DNA from: VRUE01 sp047519745
GTDB lineage: Bacteria; Actinomycetota; Thermoleophilia; Solirubrobacterales; 70-9
NCBI GenBank assembly: GCA_047519745.1
Contig: JAPVSJ010000074.1
Coordinates: 14,320 to 78,319, forward strand
DNA length: 64,000 nucleotides
Direction of reading: 5' to 3'
The first letter of the stretch is position 1; each line of letters starts with the position of its first letter. The translations under genes and the position numbers were made by a program. Positions 25,380 through 32,727 of the stretch are shown one piece after another. Under the pieces are notes generated by a model. The model was given only the letters and a program-made list of their open reading frames with translations, was not told the origin of the DNA and did no database searches.

Positions 25380-26380
25380 GCCGCCTCCCCGTCCAGCAGC
25401 CCGTAGCGGCGGATGTTGGCGTCGGCGATCGACTGCAGGCGCTCGATCACGTCGCTGCGCGGCGGGTCGCTGAAGAGGTGCGCGTAGCGGCGCTGCGGAC
25501 GCAGGTACTCCTCGACCGGCACCTGGCGGCGGATCTTCGACACGGAGACGACCTCGCCGCCTTCGGCCTCGAAGACGGGGAAGAAGCCGCTCTCGGTGAC
25601 CAGGCGGGCGAGCTTGATCGTGTCGGCCGCGGCCGCCCCCCAGCCGAGCGGGCAGGGGACGAAGACGTGGATGTAGCGGGGGCCGCGCAGCTCCATCGCC
25701 CGTTCGACCTTGCGCTCGAGGTCGTGCAGGTCGGCGACGGTCGCGGTGGCGACGTAGGGGATTCCGTGCGCCATCGCGATCCGCGGCATGTCCTTGCCCT
25801 GGCCGAACTGGTTGCCGGGGTGCTCGTGGCCGATCGGCTTGGTGTTGGCCGTGCGCGCCGCCGGCGGCGTCGCCCCGGAGCGCTGGACTCCGGTGTTCAT
25901 GTAGGCCTCGTTGTCGTAGCAGACGTAGAGCACGTCGTCGCCGCGCTCGAACATGCCGGAGAGACAGCCGAAGCCGATGTCGACCGTGCCGCCGTCGCCG
26001 CCCTGGCCGATCACGCGGATGTCCTCGCGCCCCTTCGCTCGCAGCGCCGCGGCGACGCCGCTGGCCACCGCGGGGGCGTTGCCGAAAAGCGAGTGGATCC
26101 AGGGCAGCTGCCAGGAGGACTCCGGAAACGGGGTCGAGAAGACCTCGAGGCAGCCGGTCGCGTTGGCGGCGATCAGCTTGCCACCGGTCGCCTTCATCGC
26201 CGCGTCGAGCGCGTAGCGGGCGCCGAGCGCCTCGCCGCAGCCCTGGCAGGCGCGGTGGCCAGAGGTGAGGCTGTTGGAGCGCTCGCTCCGCGCCTGCACG
26301 GTGCGCTGCTCGGGGTCGAGCAGGCGGTTGCCGGCGGCGAAGCTGCCCACCTGGTAGAAGCGCACGCGCTGCCCGTCCAT
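25376..26380 (-). CDS. porB: pyruvate:ferredoxin oxidoreductase beta subunit
   Basis: 334 residues. Thiamine-pyrophosphate-binding subunit: CQGCGEALGARYAL, NATGCLEVFSTPFP, and the GDGGTVDIGFG TPP/Mg motif followed by DNEAYMNTGVQRSG. The start ATG at 26380 abuts the stop of porA. Together with alpha, gamma and the fused delta subunit it oxidises pyruvate (or a related 2-oxoacid) to acetyl-CoA and reduces ferredoxin, or works in reverse. Confidence 0.92.
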   Translation of the reverse strand: MDGQRVRFYQVGSFAAGNRLLDPEQRTVQARSERSNSLTSGHRACQGCGEALGARYALDAAMKATGGKLIAANATGCLEVFSTPFPESSWQLPWIHSLFGNAPAVASGVAAALRAKGREDIRVIGQGGDGGTVDIGFGCLSGMFERGDDVLYVCYDNEAYMNTGVQRSGATPPAARTANTKPIGHEHPGNQFGQGKDMPRIAMAHGIPYVATATVADLHDLERKVERAMELRGPRYIHVFVPCPLGWGAAAADTIKLARLVTESGFFPVFEAEGGEVVSVSKIRRQVPVEEYLRPQRRYAHLFSDPPRSDVIERLQSIADANIRRYGLLDGEAA

Positions 26381-27633
26381 CAGTGCGGCCTCGCGGCGAC
26401 GATGCCGGTCTCGCGCAGGATGTTCTCGGCGTGGGGGCCGCTGCGCCCGCCCACCGCCATCCGCTCGAGCTCGGCCTCGACCCGTTCGCGGTCGAGGTCG
26501 AGGAAGGTGAGCGGCTCGAGCCGGTCGACGAGGGCCTCGGCGAAGAGGGCCAGCAGCGACTTCCTCGTGATCGGCCGGCCGCCGAGGCCGGCGATCACCG
26601 TGTAGCCGTGCAGCTCGATTCCCGAGAGCGCCATGCGGACGTTGGCCGAGACGATCCCGCCGATGCCGACGGCGAGCGCCTTCTCCAGCACGACGACCCG
26701 CCTGGCGCCCGCCAGCGCCGCCCGCACCTCCTCCAGGGGGAATGGCCGGAACGACTTGATCGCCAGGGCGCCGATCTTCGTCCCCCCCTCGCGCAGCTCG
26801 TCGATCGCGTCCTCGATGGTTCCCAGCACCGAGCCCAGGGCGACGACGATCGTCTCGGCGTCCTCGATCCGGTAGCTGCGGACGAGCCCGCCGGACGGAC
26901 GCCCGAAGTCGCGCTTGAACTCCGTCGCGACCTCGGGGATGACGTCGAGTGCCTGCATCTGCTTGGCGTGGGCGAGGTAGCGGACCTCGGTGAACGCCTC
27001 CGGCCCGACCATCGCGCCGATCGTCACCGGCTCGGCGGGGTCGAGCACCTGGCGCGGCTCGAAGCGCGGCAGGAAGGCGTCGACCTGCTCGGCGCTCGGC
27101 ACGTCGACGCGCTCGTAGGCATGGGTGAGCACGAAGCCGTCCATGCAGACCATCACCGGCAACGAGACCCGCTCGGCGACGCGGAACGCCTGCACATGCA
27201 TATCCGCGGCCTCCTGGTTGGTCTCGGCGTAGAGCTGGATCCAGCCGCAGTCGCGCTGGGACATCGCGTCGCTGTGGTCGTTCCAGATGTTGATCGGCGC
27301 GCCGATCGCCCGGTTGGCGACGGTCATCACGATCGGCAGGCCGAGGCCGGATGCGTTGTAGAGGGCCTCGGCCATGTAGAGCAGGCCCTGGCTGGCGGTC
27401 GCCGTGTAGGAGCGGGCGCCGGTGGCCGAGGCGCCGATGCAGACCGAGAGCGCAGCGAACTCGGACTCGACCGTGACGTACTCGCAGGGGGACAGCGTGC
27501 CGGCGCGGACGAGGTCGGAGAGGCCCTCGACGATGTGGGTCTGGGGGGAGATCGGGTAGGCGCAAACGACCTCCGGCCGGCAGAGGCCGACCGTCTCGGC
27601 GACGGCGACAGAGCCCTCGAGCTGCCTAAGCAC
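26380..27633 (-). CDS. porA: pyruvate:ferredoxin oxidoreductase alpha subunit
   Basis: 417 residues. N-terminal pyrimidine-binding domain with YPISPQTHIVE and VESEFAALSVCIGAS, ATASQGLLYMAE, then domain II with GSVLGTIEDAIDELR. The PISPQT pattern is typical of PorA. GTG start overlapping the end of porG by 8 bases. Pyruvate is the most likely substrate; a 2-ketoisovalerate-type enzyme is possible. Confidence 0.92.
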   Translation of the reverse strand: MLRQLEGSVAVAETVGLCRPEVVCAYPISPQTHIVEGLSDLVRAGTLSPCEYVTVESEFAALSVCIGASATGARSYTATASQGLLYMAEALYNASGLGLPIVMTVANRAIGAPINIWNDHSDAMSQRDCGWIQLYAETNQEAADMHVQAFRVAERVSLPVMVCMDGFVLTHAYERVDVPSAEQVDAFLPRFEPRQVLDPAEPVTIGAMVGPEAFTEVRYLAHAKQMQALDVIPEVATEFKRDFGRPSGGLVRSYRIEDAETIVVALGSVLGTIEDAIDELREGGTKIGALAIKSFRPFPLEEVRAALAGARRVVVLEKALAVGIGGIVSANVRMALSGIELHGYTVIAGLGGRPITRKSLLALFAEALVDRLEPLTFLDLDRERVEAELERMAVGGRSGPHAENILRETGIVAARPH

Positions 27634-28225
27634 TTGACACCCCGAACAGCTCGCGTTCGACGTTCTCGCAACAGGCTTGCGCCGCGGCGGCGTTGCCCTC
27701 GCCGGCCTTGCCCGGAAAGCGCTCGCGGATCGCCGCCGTCACCGAATGCAGCTTGAGCATTCGCGTCAGCGCGGCGAAGCCGCCGAGCAGCGCCGCGTTG
27801 GGCAGCGGCCGGCCGAGGTGCTCGCGGGCCAGCTCGGTGGCGGGGACGCTCAGCAGGCGCTCGGTGCGGAAGCGCTCGCGCAGCTCGCCGAGGCCGAGCT
27901 GGTCGAGGTCGCGGCTGCTGTTGATCAGCACGTAGGCGTCGGGCCGCAGGCCGCTGAAGAGGTCGACCTGGTGCAGCAGGGTCGGGTCCTGGACGATCAG
28001 CGCGTCGGGCTCGGCGATCGGTTCGCGGGTGCGGATCGGGGCGTCGCCGAAGCGGCAGAAGGAGACGACCGGAGCGCCGGTCCGCTCGGAGCCGAAGCTC
28101 GGGAACGCCTGGGCGTGGAGGCCCTCATCGAAGGCGGCGACCGAGAGCAGCTCGGCGGCGGTGACCACGCCCTGCCCCCCACGGCCGTGGATGCGAACCT
28201 CGAACAGCGGCCTCAGCCCCTCCAT
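27626..28225 (-). CDS. porG: pyruvate:ferredoxin oxidoreductase gamma subunit
   Basis: 199 residues. GRGGQGVVTAAELL near the N-terminus and FPSFGSERTGAPVVSFCR are the gamma-subunit signatures that bind CoA. First gene of the porG-porA-porB-porD(GltD) operon. A TACGTT box ends 6 bases before the ATG (leaderless). Confidence 0.93.
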   Translation of the reverse strand: MEGLRPLFEVRIHGRGGQGVVTAAELLSVAAFDEGLHAQAFPSFGSERTGAPVVSFCRFGDAPIRTREPIAEPDALIVQDPTLLHQVDLFSGLRPDAYVLINSSRDLDQLGLGELRERFRTERLLSVPATELAREHLGRPLPNAALLGGFAALTRMLKLHSVTAAIRERFPGKAGEGNAAAAQACCENVERELFGVSSA

Positions 28226-28316
28226 CGACCCAACGTAGAGCCGCCCGGACGGCGCTTCATCCGTGGTTCGCGGCAGTCCCGGCGCGGCTAAGTACGGACG
28301 CGGAAAACGAGGCTCG

Positions 28317-28730
28317 CTAGGAGCCGACGTCGACGATCTCGATCAGGTCCTCGAGGCCGCGCAGGTCCTTCGGGTTGAGCGTGTAGAGCGGCAGGTCGTG
28401 GGCGAGGGCGGTGGCGGCGATCATCAGGTCGACGACACGCGAACCTCGCGCCTTGCGGCCTATCGCGGCGGTCGCCGCATAGACCGATCCAAAAGCCCGC
28501 GCGCAGTTGGTGTCGAAGGGAAGAGCGTCTACGTCAGACTCGAAGCGCTGGACTCGATCTTGCCGCCGGGCACGCTCCAGATCGTCGCTCGTCGCGTGGG
28601 GACCTGCCGTCAACTCGGCGAGGGTCAGCATGGATATCGCGACGTTCACCGACGACAGGTCGACCGGGACGTCACTCACCGCGACCGCGACCGAGGTATC
28701 GAGCAAGACGCTTCCGGGCACCTCAGCCAC
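28317..28730 (-). CDS. PIN-domain toxin (VapC-like)
   Basis: 137 residues from a GTG overlapping the antitoxin stop. PIN core: LLDTSVAVAV with the first Asp, MLTLAELTAG with Glu, LPFDTNCARAFG, and VVDLMIAATAL with a further Asp, ending in TLNPKDLRGLEDL. Likely Mg-dependent RNase. Partner of the Phd-type antitoxin at 28723. Confidence 0.88.
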   Translation of the reverse strand: MAEVPGSVLLDTSVAVAVSDVPVDLSSVNVAISMLTLAELTAGPHATSDDLERARRQDRVQRFESDVDALPFDTNCARAFGSVYAATAAIGRKARGSRVVDLMIAATALAHDLPLYTLNPKDLRGLEDLIEIVDVGS

Positions 28731-28983
28731 GAGGCGTAGGATCCTGGTCGACGTAGGCGTCGATGTCGGCCCGGAACCGCTCGTAGTCGATGTGAGGGGC
28801 GCCCTTGAAGAGCGCGACGAACTCATCCCCGGGAATGAACGTCCGCTTGCGCTTCTTGATCGGGCGCAGCTCACCGACCGGCACCCCGTTGCGGGTGACG
28901 ATGAAGTCCTCGCCCTCGTCCAAGGCGCGCATGATCTCGCCGCTCTGGTTGCGCAACTCCCTCTGGCTCAGGTTCCGAGTCAT
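28723..28983 (-). CDS. Phd/YefM-type antitoxin
   Basis: 86 residues. NLSQRELRNQSGEIMRALDEG and the following FIVTRNGVPVGEL form the Phd/YefM N-terminal fold that binds DNA; the C-terminus would neutralise the toxin. Overlaps the PIN gene start by 8 bases. Start chosen at the ATG at 28983; the frame is open further upstream, but only inside the neighbouring gene. The first 113 bases lie within the 3' end of the TadE-linked gene. Confidence 0.88.
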   Translation of the reverse strand: MTRNLSQRELRNQSGEIMRALDEGEDFIVTRNGVPVGELRPIKKRKRTFIPGDEFVALFKGAPHIDYERFRADIDAYVDQDPTPRG

Positions 28984-29590
28984 CTTGTCTACTGTAGCAC
29001 TGGTGCGACGCGGGGCTGCTGAGAAGGCGCTCGACCTGTCGCGCGGGGAGCAGGCCATTGCCCCGCGGCGCCAACCCCTGCAGGGCGGCGCGCGCCGACC
29101 GCCAGCCGAGTGGGCGCTTGAGCACCGCTACGCGCAGCCCCCGCTCGATCAGGTCGCGGGCGGCGAGAGCGGTGAGGGCACGCTCCTCTGAGAGGTCCGC
29201 TCGCAGCAGCGCCGCCGTGGGGCGGAGGCGCGGGTCTTCGAGCAGCGGCCGCAGCAGCGTTGGCGGCAGGTGGACGACGGCGACCGACGCGCGGACCAAA
29301 GGCAGCGCCGCGGCGATCGGCTCGACGTCGAGCTCGGGCGATAGCGTCATCTGGCAGATGCGCCCGCGCGAGGCGACGGCGGCGTCCGGCAGGTGCGCCG
29401 CCAGCCGTTCCTCGAGCGCCCGCGCGCCCGCGGTGGCGAGCAGCGAGGGACGCGGCGCCCGCCCCTCGTTCAGGTCGATCAGAAGCGCGGCGCGATCGGG
29501 CTCCGAGGCGGCGCAGGCAAGCGCGGCGGCGGCGGCTCTCGATCCCGCCGCCGTCCCGACCCGCGCAACCAGGACCACCGGGGCGCTCAT
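28871..29590 (-). CDS. degenerate MinD/CpaE-like protein of the TadE operon
   Basis: 239 residues. The N-terminus reads VVLVARVGTAAGSRAAAAALA, a P-loop-like shape without the conserved Lys; ALLIDLNEG replaces the switch region. Coupled by 4 bases to the TadE-like gene, so a TadZ/CpaE-like role in pilus placement is plausible but unproven. The last 37 codons overlap the antitoxin gene and are low-complexity in this frame, suggesting the original 3' end was replaced when the toxin-antitoxin pair arrived. Confidence 0.6.
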   Translation of the reverse strand: MSAPVVLVARVGTAAGSRAAAAALACAASEPDRAALLIDLNEGRAPRPSLLATAGARALEERLAAHLPDAAVASRGRICQMTLSPELDVEPIAAALPLVRASVAVVHLPPTLLRPLLEDPRLRPTAALLRADLSEERALTALAARDLIERGLRVAVLKRPLGWRSARAALQGLAPRGNGLLPARQVERLLSSPASHQCYSRQDDSEPEPEGVAQPERRDHARLGRGRGLHRHPQRGAGR

Positions 29591-29928
29591 TTCGGCCTCG
29601 CCGCCGCGGTCGAGGTGACGGCAAGCCGGTTAGCCAGGGCGGGCAACGGCGACGGGGGCTCGAGGCGCACGCTGACGCGTCCACCCGCGACCGAGACCTC
29701 GACGTCGTCCTCCGCCCAGCCGGGAAGCGCCGCCCGCGCCGCACTCACCGCCGGGCGCCCCGAGGCCAATGCCAGAGCCCCCGCCTCGGCGGCACCGTCG
29801 GCGAGCGTCAGCGCGTAGCCGGCGGCGAGGAGCTGCAGGGCGAGCAGGGCCGCCAGCAGCAGCGCGGGCAGGGCGGCGACAAGCTCGACCGTGCTCTGCC
29901 CGTCCTCCTTGGACGGACCCCTACCCAT
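29587..29928 (-). CDS. TadE-like pilus-assembly protein
   Basis: 113 residues. Short charged N-terminus, GQSTVELVAALPALL and one membrane helix (about 15-38) form the TadE signature (Glu five residues after the processing site). The small extracellular domain has no recognised motif. Overlaps both flanking genes. Confidence 0.8.
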   Translation of the reverse strand: MGRGPSKEDGQSTVELVAALPALLLAALLALQLLAAGYALTLADGAAEAGALALASGRPAVSAARAALPGWAEDDVEVSVAGGRVSVRLEPPSPLPALANRLAVTSTAAARPK

Positions 29929-30274
29929 CGCCTACCTCCAGCGCCGACCTCGCCGTGACCGTCAGCGGCGGCAGGCCAGGAATCAGCCTGGGCACGCCGA
30001 GGCGGACCGAGACCCCCTCGTCGCTGCTGACATCCGCTCCGCCGCGCATCGAGGCCGGCAGCGCCTGCCGCGCCCGCGCCTCGACGTCGCCACCGACCAG
30101 CTCGGCCCGCGCACCCGCCCGCGCGGCGACGCCGGCCGACCAAAGCGCGTATCCGGCGAGCCCGACCTGAGCCGCGACCAGGACCGCCAGCAGCAGGAAC
30201 GGGACCACGGCGACCATCTCGACCGACGCGGTTCCGTCCTCCCCGTAAGCGCTGCTGGCAGCCTGATGCGACAC
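29921..30274 (-). CDS. TadE-like pilus-assembly protein
   Basis: 117 residues. DGTASVEMVAVVPFLLLA plus one membrane helix (about 20-40), as in TadE minor pseudopilins, followed by a short outer domain. GTG start; first gene of the three-gene operon. Its 50-base leader matches that of the TadG-VanY-SLT gene at 23157. No pilus ATPase or prepilin peptidase is in the window. Confidence 0.8.
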   Translation of the reverse strand: MSHQAASSAYGEDGTASVEMVAVVPFLLLAVLVAAQVGLAGYALWSAGVAARAGARAELVGGDVEARARQALPASMRGGADVSSDEGVSVRLGVPRLIPGLPPLTVTARSALEVGDG

Positions 30275-30326
30275 ACGCCGACCGTCCCAGGCCCGAACGC
30301 GCGTGTGGCGCGCTCAAACGAAAATC
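30275..30326 (-). promoter_or_regulatory. leader element shared with the TadG fusion gene
   Basis: Counterpart of 23158-23208. On the minus strand GATTTTCGTTTGAGCGCGCC and then ACACGCGCG lead to the GTG at 30274. The two copies differ by one indel and scattered substitutions while keeping the same distance to the start codon. Confidence 0.5.
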
Positions 30327-30348
30327 TGTATGACGCCTTTGTGTCGAA

Positions 30349-30705
30349 TCAGTGGTGGTACGTGTTCGCGTCGACCCACACCTTCCAGATCGCCGCGACC
30401 GCGGCGCCGAGCAGGAAGATCCAGGCGAGCGTGCCACCGCCGCTGGCGAACATCTCGTCGCTGCCGGCGATCAGCAGCGCGATCAGGCCGAGGCCGCCGT
30501 AGAGGATCGCACGGCGCCCGTCGCTCAGCGCCGCCAGGGTCAGTTGGTTCTGGCGGCTGAGCACGAATACGGTCCAGGTGATCGCCGCGAGGAAGCCCAT
30601 CGTGATCGCGGTCAGGATCGCGTCCGCCGCGTTGCCGCCATGGGGAGCGAAGGCTACGAGCAGGGCGAGCACCATCACGATCGCGACGTTTCGCAGTTTC
30701 CGCAT
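30349..30705 (-). CDS. small membrane protein, unknown function
   Basis: 118 residues with a signal-like N-terminus and three further hydrophobic segments (about 28-48, 66-82, 88-108). No motif recognised. On the same strand as the TadE operon but separated by the leader element; it may end the phosphate block or stand alone. Confidence 0.65.
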   Translation of the reverse strand: MRKLRNVAIVMVLALLVAFAPHGGNAADAILTAITMGFLAAITWTVFVLSRQNQLTLAALSDGRRAILYGGLGLIALLIAGSDEMFASGGGTLAWIFLLGAAVAAIWKVWVDANTYHH

Positions 30706-30729
30706 AGGGAAAAGTGTACGGGCGAGCGG

Positions 30730-30966
30730 TTACTTCTTGGTCATCACGACGATGCCGAACACGACCGCCGCCAGAGTTGCGGCGAGGGCCAGCACGCTTA
30801 CCGCCACCGCTGCCGCAGCGGCGACGGGGCGGCCGTCCCGGCTGAAGTCGACGAACCTGGCCCCACCCCAGATCGCCATCGAGAAGACAGCGGTCACTCC
30901 CACACCCGCGACCAGGGACGCGAGCACGGTCTCGATCAGGTCCTTGGCCTCGACGATCGTCGCCAT
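30730..30966 (-). CDS. small two-helix membrane protein after pit
   Basis: 78 residues with two hydrophobic segments (about 13-32 and 47-73). Start chosen at the ATG at 30966, ten bases after the pit stop. No family recognised. Position suggests it is co-transcribed with the Pit transporter. Confidence 0.65.
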   Translation of the reverse strand: MATIVEAKDLIETVLASLVAGVGVTAVFSMAIWGGARFVDFSRDGRPVAAAAAVAVSVLALAATLAAVVFGIVVMTKK

Positions 30967-30976
30967 CAGCCGCCGC

Positions 30977-32074
30977 TCAGCTCGCCGGCATCGGCGCACC
31001 CTGCTGGGAGCGCCGCGCAAAGGCCGCGACGACGAGGGCCAGCGCCATCAGGGTGACCAGGACCGGGCCCAGCGCGCCGGTGCCGAAGATCCGCGTCAGG
31101 CCGTAGGTAGCGGCACCGATCGCCGCCGCGGCGGGCAGGGTGAGCAGCCAGGCAGCCATGATGTTGCCCGCCACCCCCCAGCGCACCGCCGAGACCCGCT
31201 TTCCGGCGCCCGCCCCCATCACGCCGCCGTTGATCACGTGGGTGGTCGAGAGCGGGAAGCCGAAGTGGGTCGAGGCGAGGATCACCGCCGCGCCCGCCCC
31301 CTGCGCGGAGAAGCCCTGCGCGGCGTCCATCTTGATGATCCGGCTACCGGTCGTGCGGATGATCCGCCAGCCGCCGATGTAAGTGCCAAGGCCGATCGCG
31401 GTGGCCGAGGAGACGATCACCCAGAGCGGCGGGTCGGCGCCGGCGCCAAGGGTGCCGTTGGCGATCAGCGCCAGGGTGATCACGCCCATCGTCTTCTGCG
31501 CGTCATTGGTGCCGTGGGCCAGCGCCAGCAGCCCGCCCGAGATCACCTGTCCGTAGCGGAAGCCACGTGTGACCGGCCCGGGCCGCTGGCGGCCGGCGAT
31601 CCGGTAGGCGAAACCGATCGCGAGACCGGCGACGATGAAGGCGACCACGGGCGCGACCACCGCCGGGATCAGCACTTTGCCGATCAGGCCTTCGGCGATC
31701 ACCGCGTCGAGCCCCGCCGCGGCGACGGCCGAGCCGACCACGCCGCCGATCAGCGCGTGCGAGGAGCTCGACGGCAACCCGAACCACCAGGTGATCAGGT
31801 TCCAGGCGATCGCGCCGATCAGACCGGCGAAGACGATCGTCGGCGTGATCACGGCAGAGTCGACGACGTCGTTGGCGACCGTGGCGGCAACCGAGATCGA
31901 GATGAAGGCGCCGACGAAGTTGAGCAGCGAGGCGAACCCGATCGCCACCGACGGCCGTGCCGCGCCGGTCGAGATCGAGGTGGCGACGACGTTCGCCGTG
32001 TCATGAAACCCGTTGGTGAAGTCGAACGCCAGCGCCGTGCCGACGACGATCACCATGATCGTGTCCGAGCTCAC
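30977..32074 (-). CDS. Pit-family inorganic phosphate permease
   Basis: 365 residues, about ten membrane helices. The duplicated PiT signature is clear: DFTNGFHDTANVVAT near the N-terminus and LAHGTNDAQKTMGV in the middle, with GLPSSSSHALIGG and PLSTTHVINGG. Low-affinity, proton-coupled, metal-phosphate uptake. Coupled by 4 bases to the upstream DUF47 PhoU-like gene, the usual arrangement. Part of the phosphate/polyphosphate block. Confidence 0.95.
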   Translation of the reverse strand: MSSDTIMVIVVGTALAFDFTNGFHDTANVVATSISTGAARPSVAIGFASLLNFVGAFISISVAATVANDVVDSAVITPTIVFAGLIGAIAWNLITWWFGLPSSSSHALIGGVVGSAVAAAGLDAVIAEGLIGKVLIPAVVAPVVAFIVAGLAIGFAYRIAGRQRPGPVTRGFRYGQVISGGLLALAHGTNDAQKTMGVITLALIANGTLGAGADPPLWVIVSSATAIGLGTYIGGWRIIRTTGSRIIKMDAAQGFSAQGAGAAVILASTHFGFPLSTTHVINGGVMGAGAGKRVSAVRWGVAGNIMAAWLLTLPAAAAIGAATYGLTRIFGTGALGPVLVTLMALALVVAAFARRSQQGAPMPAS

Positions 32075-32691
32075 GAGTTTTTTATGACGATGCCCTCAAG
32101 GATTTGCGCAGCCGTCTCGGTCGCGTCGATCGCGTTCTCGAGCACGGCAAACATGTCCTTCCAGCGGATCACCACCATCGGGTCGATCCCGTTGGAGAAG
32201 AGCGAGGCGACCGCGTCGCGGGAGATCCGGTCGCCCTCGTTCTCGAGCCGGTGGATCTCGATCCAGTAGCGATCGAGGCCCTTCATCTCGCGCAGGTGCT
32301 CGAGCCCCTCCGAGAGCTGCTCGCAGGCGCCGACGAGGACCTTGGTCAGCGCCTGCGCCTGTGCCATCGGCGCTTCGATCTGGTAGAGGCCGAGCAGGTC
32401 GGCTGCTTCCTCGGTGTAGTCGACGACGTCGTCCATCTGGGTCGCGAGGCCGTAGATGTCCTCGCGGTCGATCGGCGTGACGAAGGTCGAGTTGAGGCGC
32501 TTGACGATGTCGTGGGTGATCCGGTCGCCGTCCTGCTCAGCCTTGAGGATCTCCCGCGAGAGGTCGCCGGCCTCGGGCCAGCTGCCCATCATCTCGTCGA
32601 GCAGGCGAGCGGCGCGGACGGTGTTCTGCCCGGCCTCGGTGAAGAGGTCGAAGAAGGCGCTGTCGCGTGGCAGGAGCGAGAGGCGGACCAC
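32071..32691 (-). CDS. DUF47 PhoU-like regulator of Pit
   Basis: 206 residues, all helical. Acidic metal-binding motifs typical of PhoU/DUF47 are visible: EQDGDRITHDI, ATQMDDVVDYTEEAA, ENEGDRISRDAV and FAVLENAIDATETAA. Thought to control Pit activity. GTG start 36 bases after ppk; coupled to pit. Confidence 0.92.
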   Translation of the reverse strand: MVRLSLLPRDSAFFDLFTEAGQNTVRAARLLDEMMGSWPEAGDLSREILKAEQDGDRITHDIVKRLNSTFVTPIDREDIYGLATQMDDVVDYTEEAADLLGLYQIEAPMAQAQALTKVLVGACEQLSEGLEHLREMKGLDRYWIEIHRLENEGDRISRDAVASLFSNGIDPMVVIRWKDMFAVLENAIDATETAAQILEGIVIKNS

Positions 32692-32727
32692 GCGGTCATC
32701 CTAGTGATCGCGCCAGTCTCAGCGGGC

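Noticed and set aside
28984..29058. Longer N-terminus for the Phd-type antitoxin
   Set aside because: The extra 25 codons show no family similarity and lie inside the upstream gene; the ATG at 28983 begins the conserved fold.
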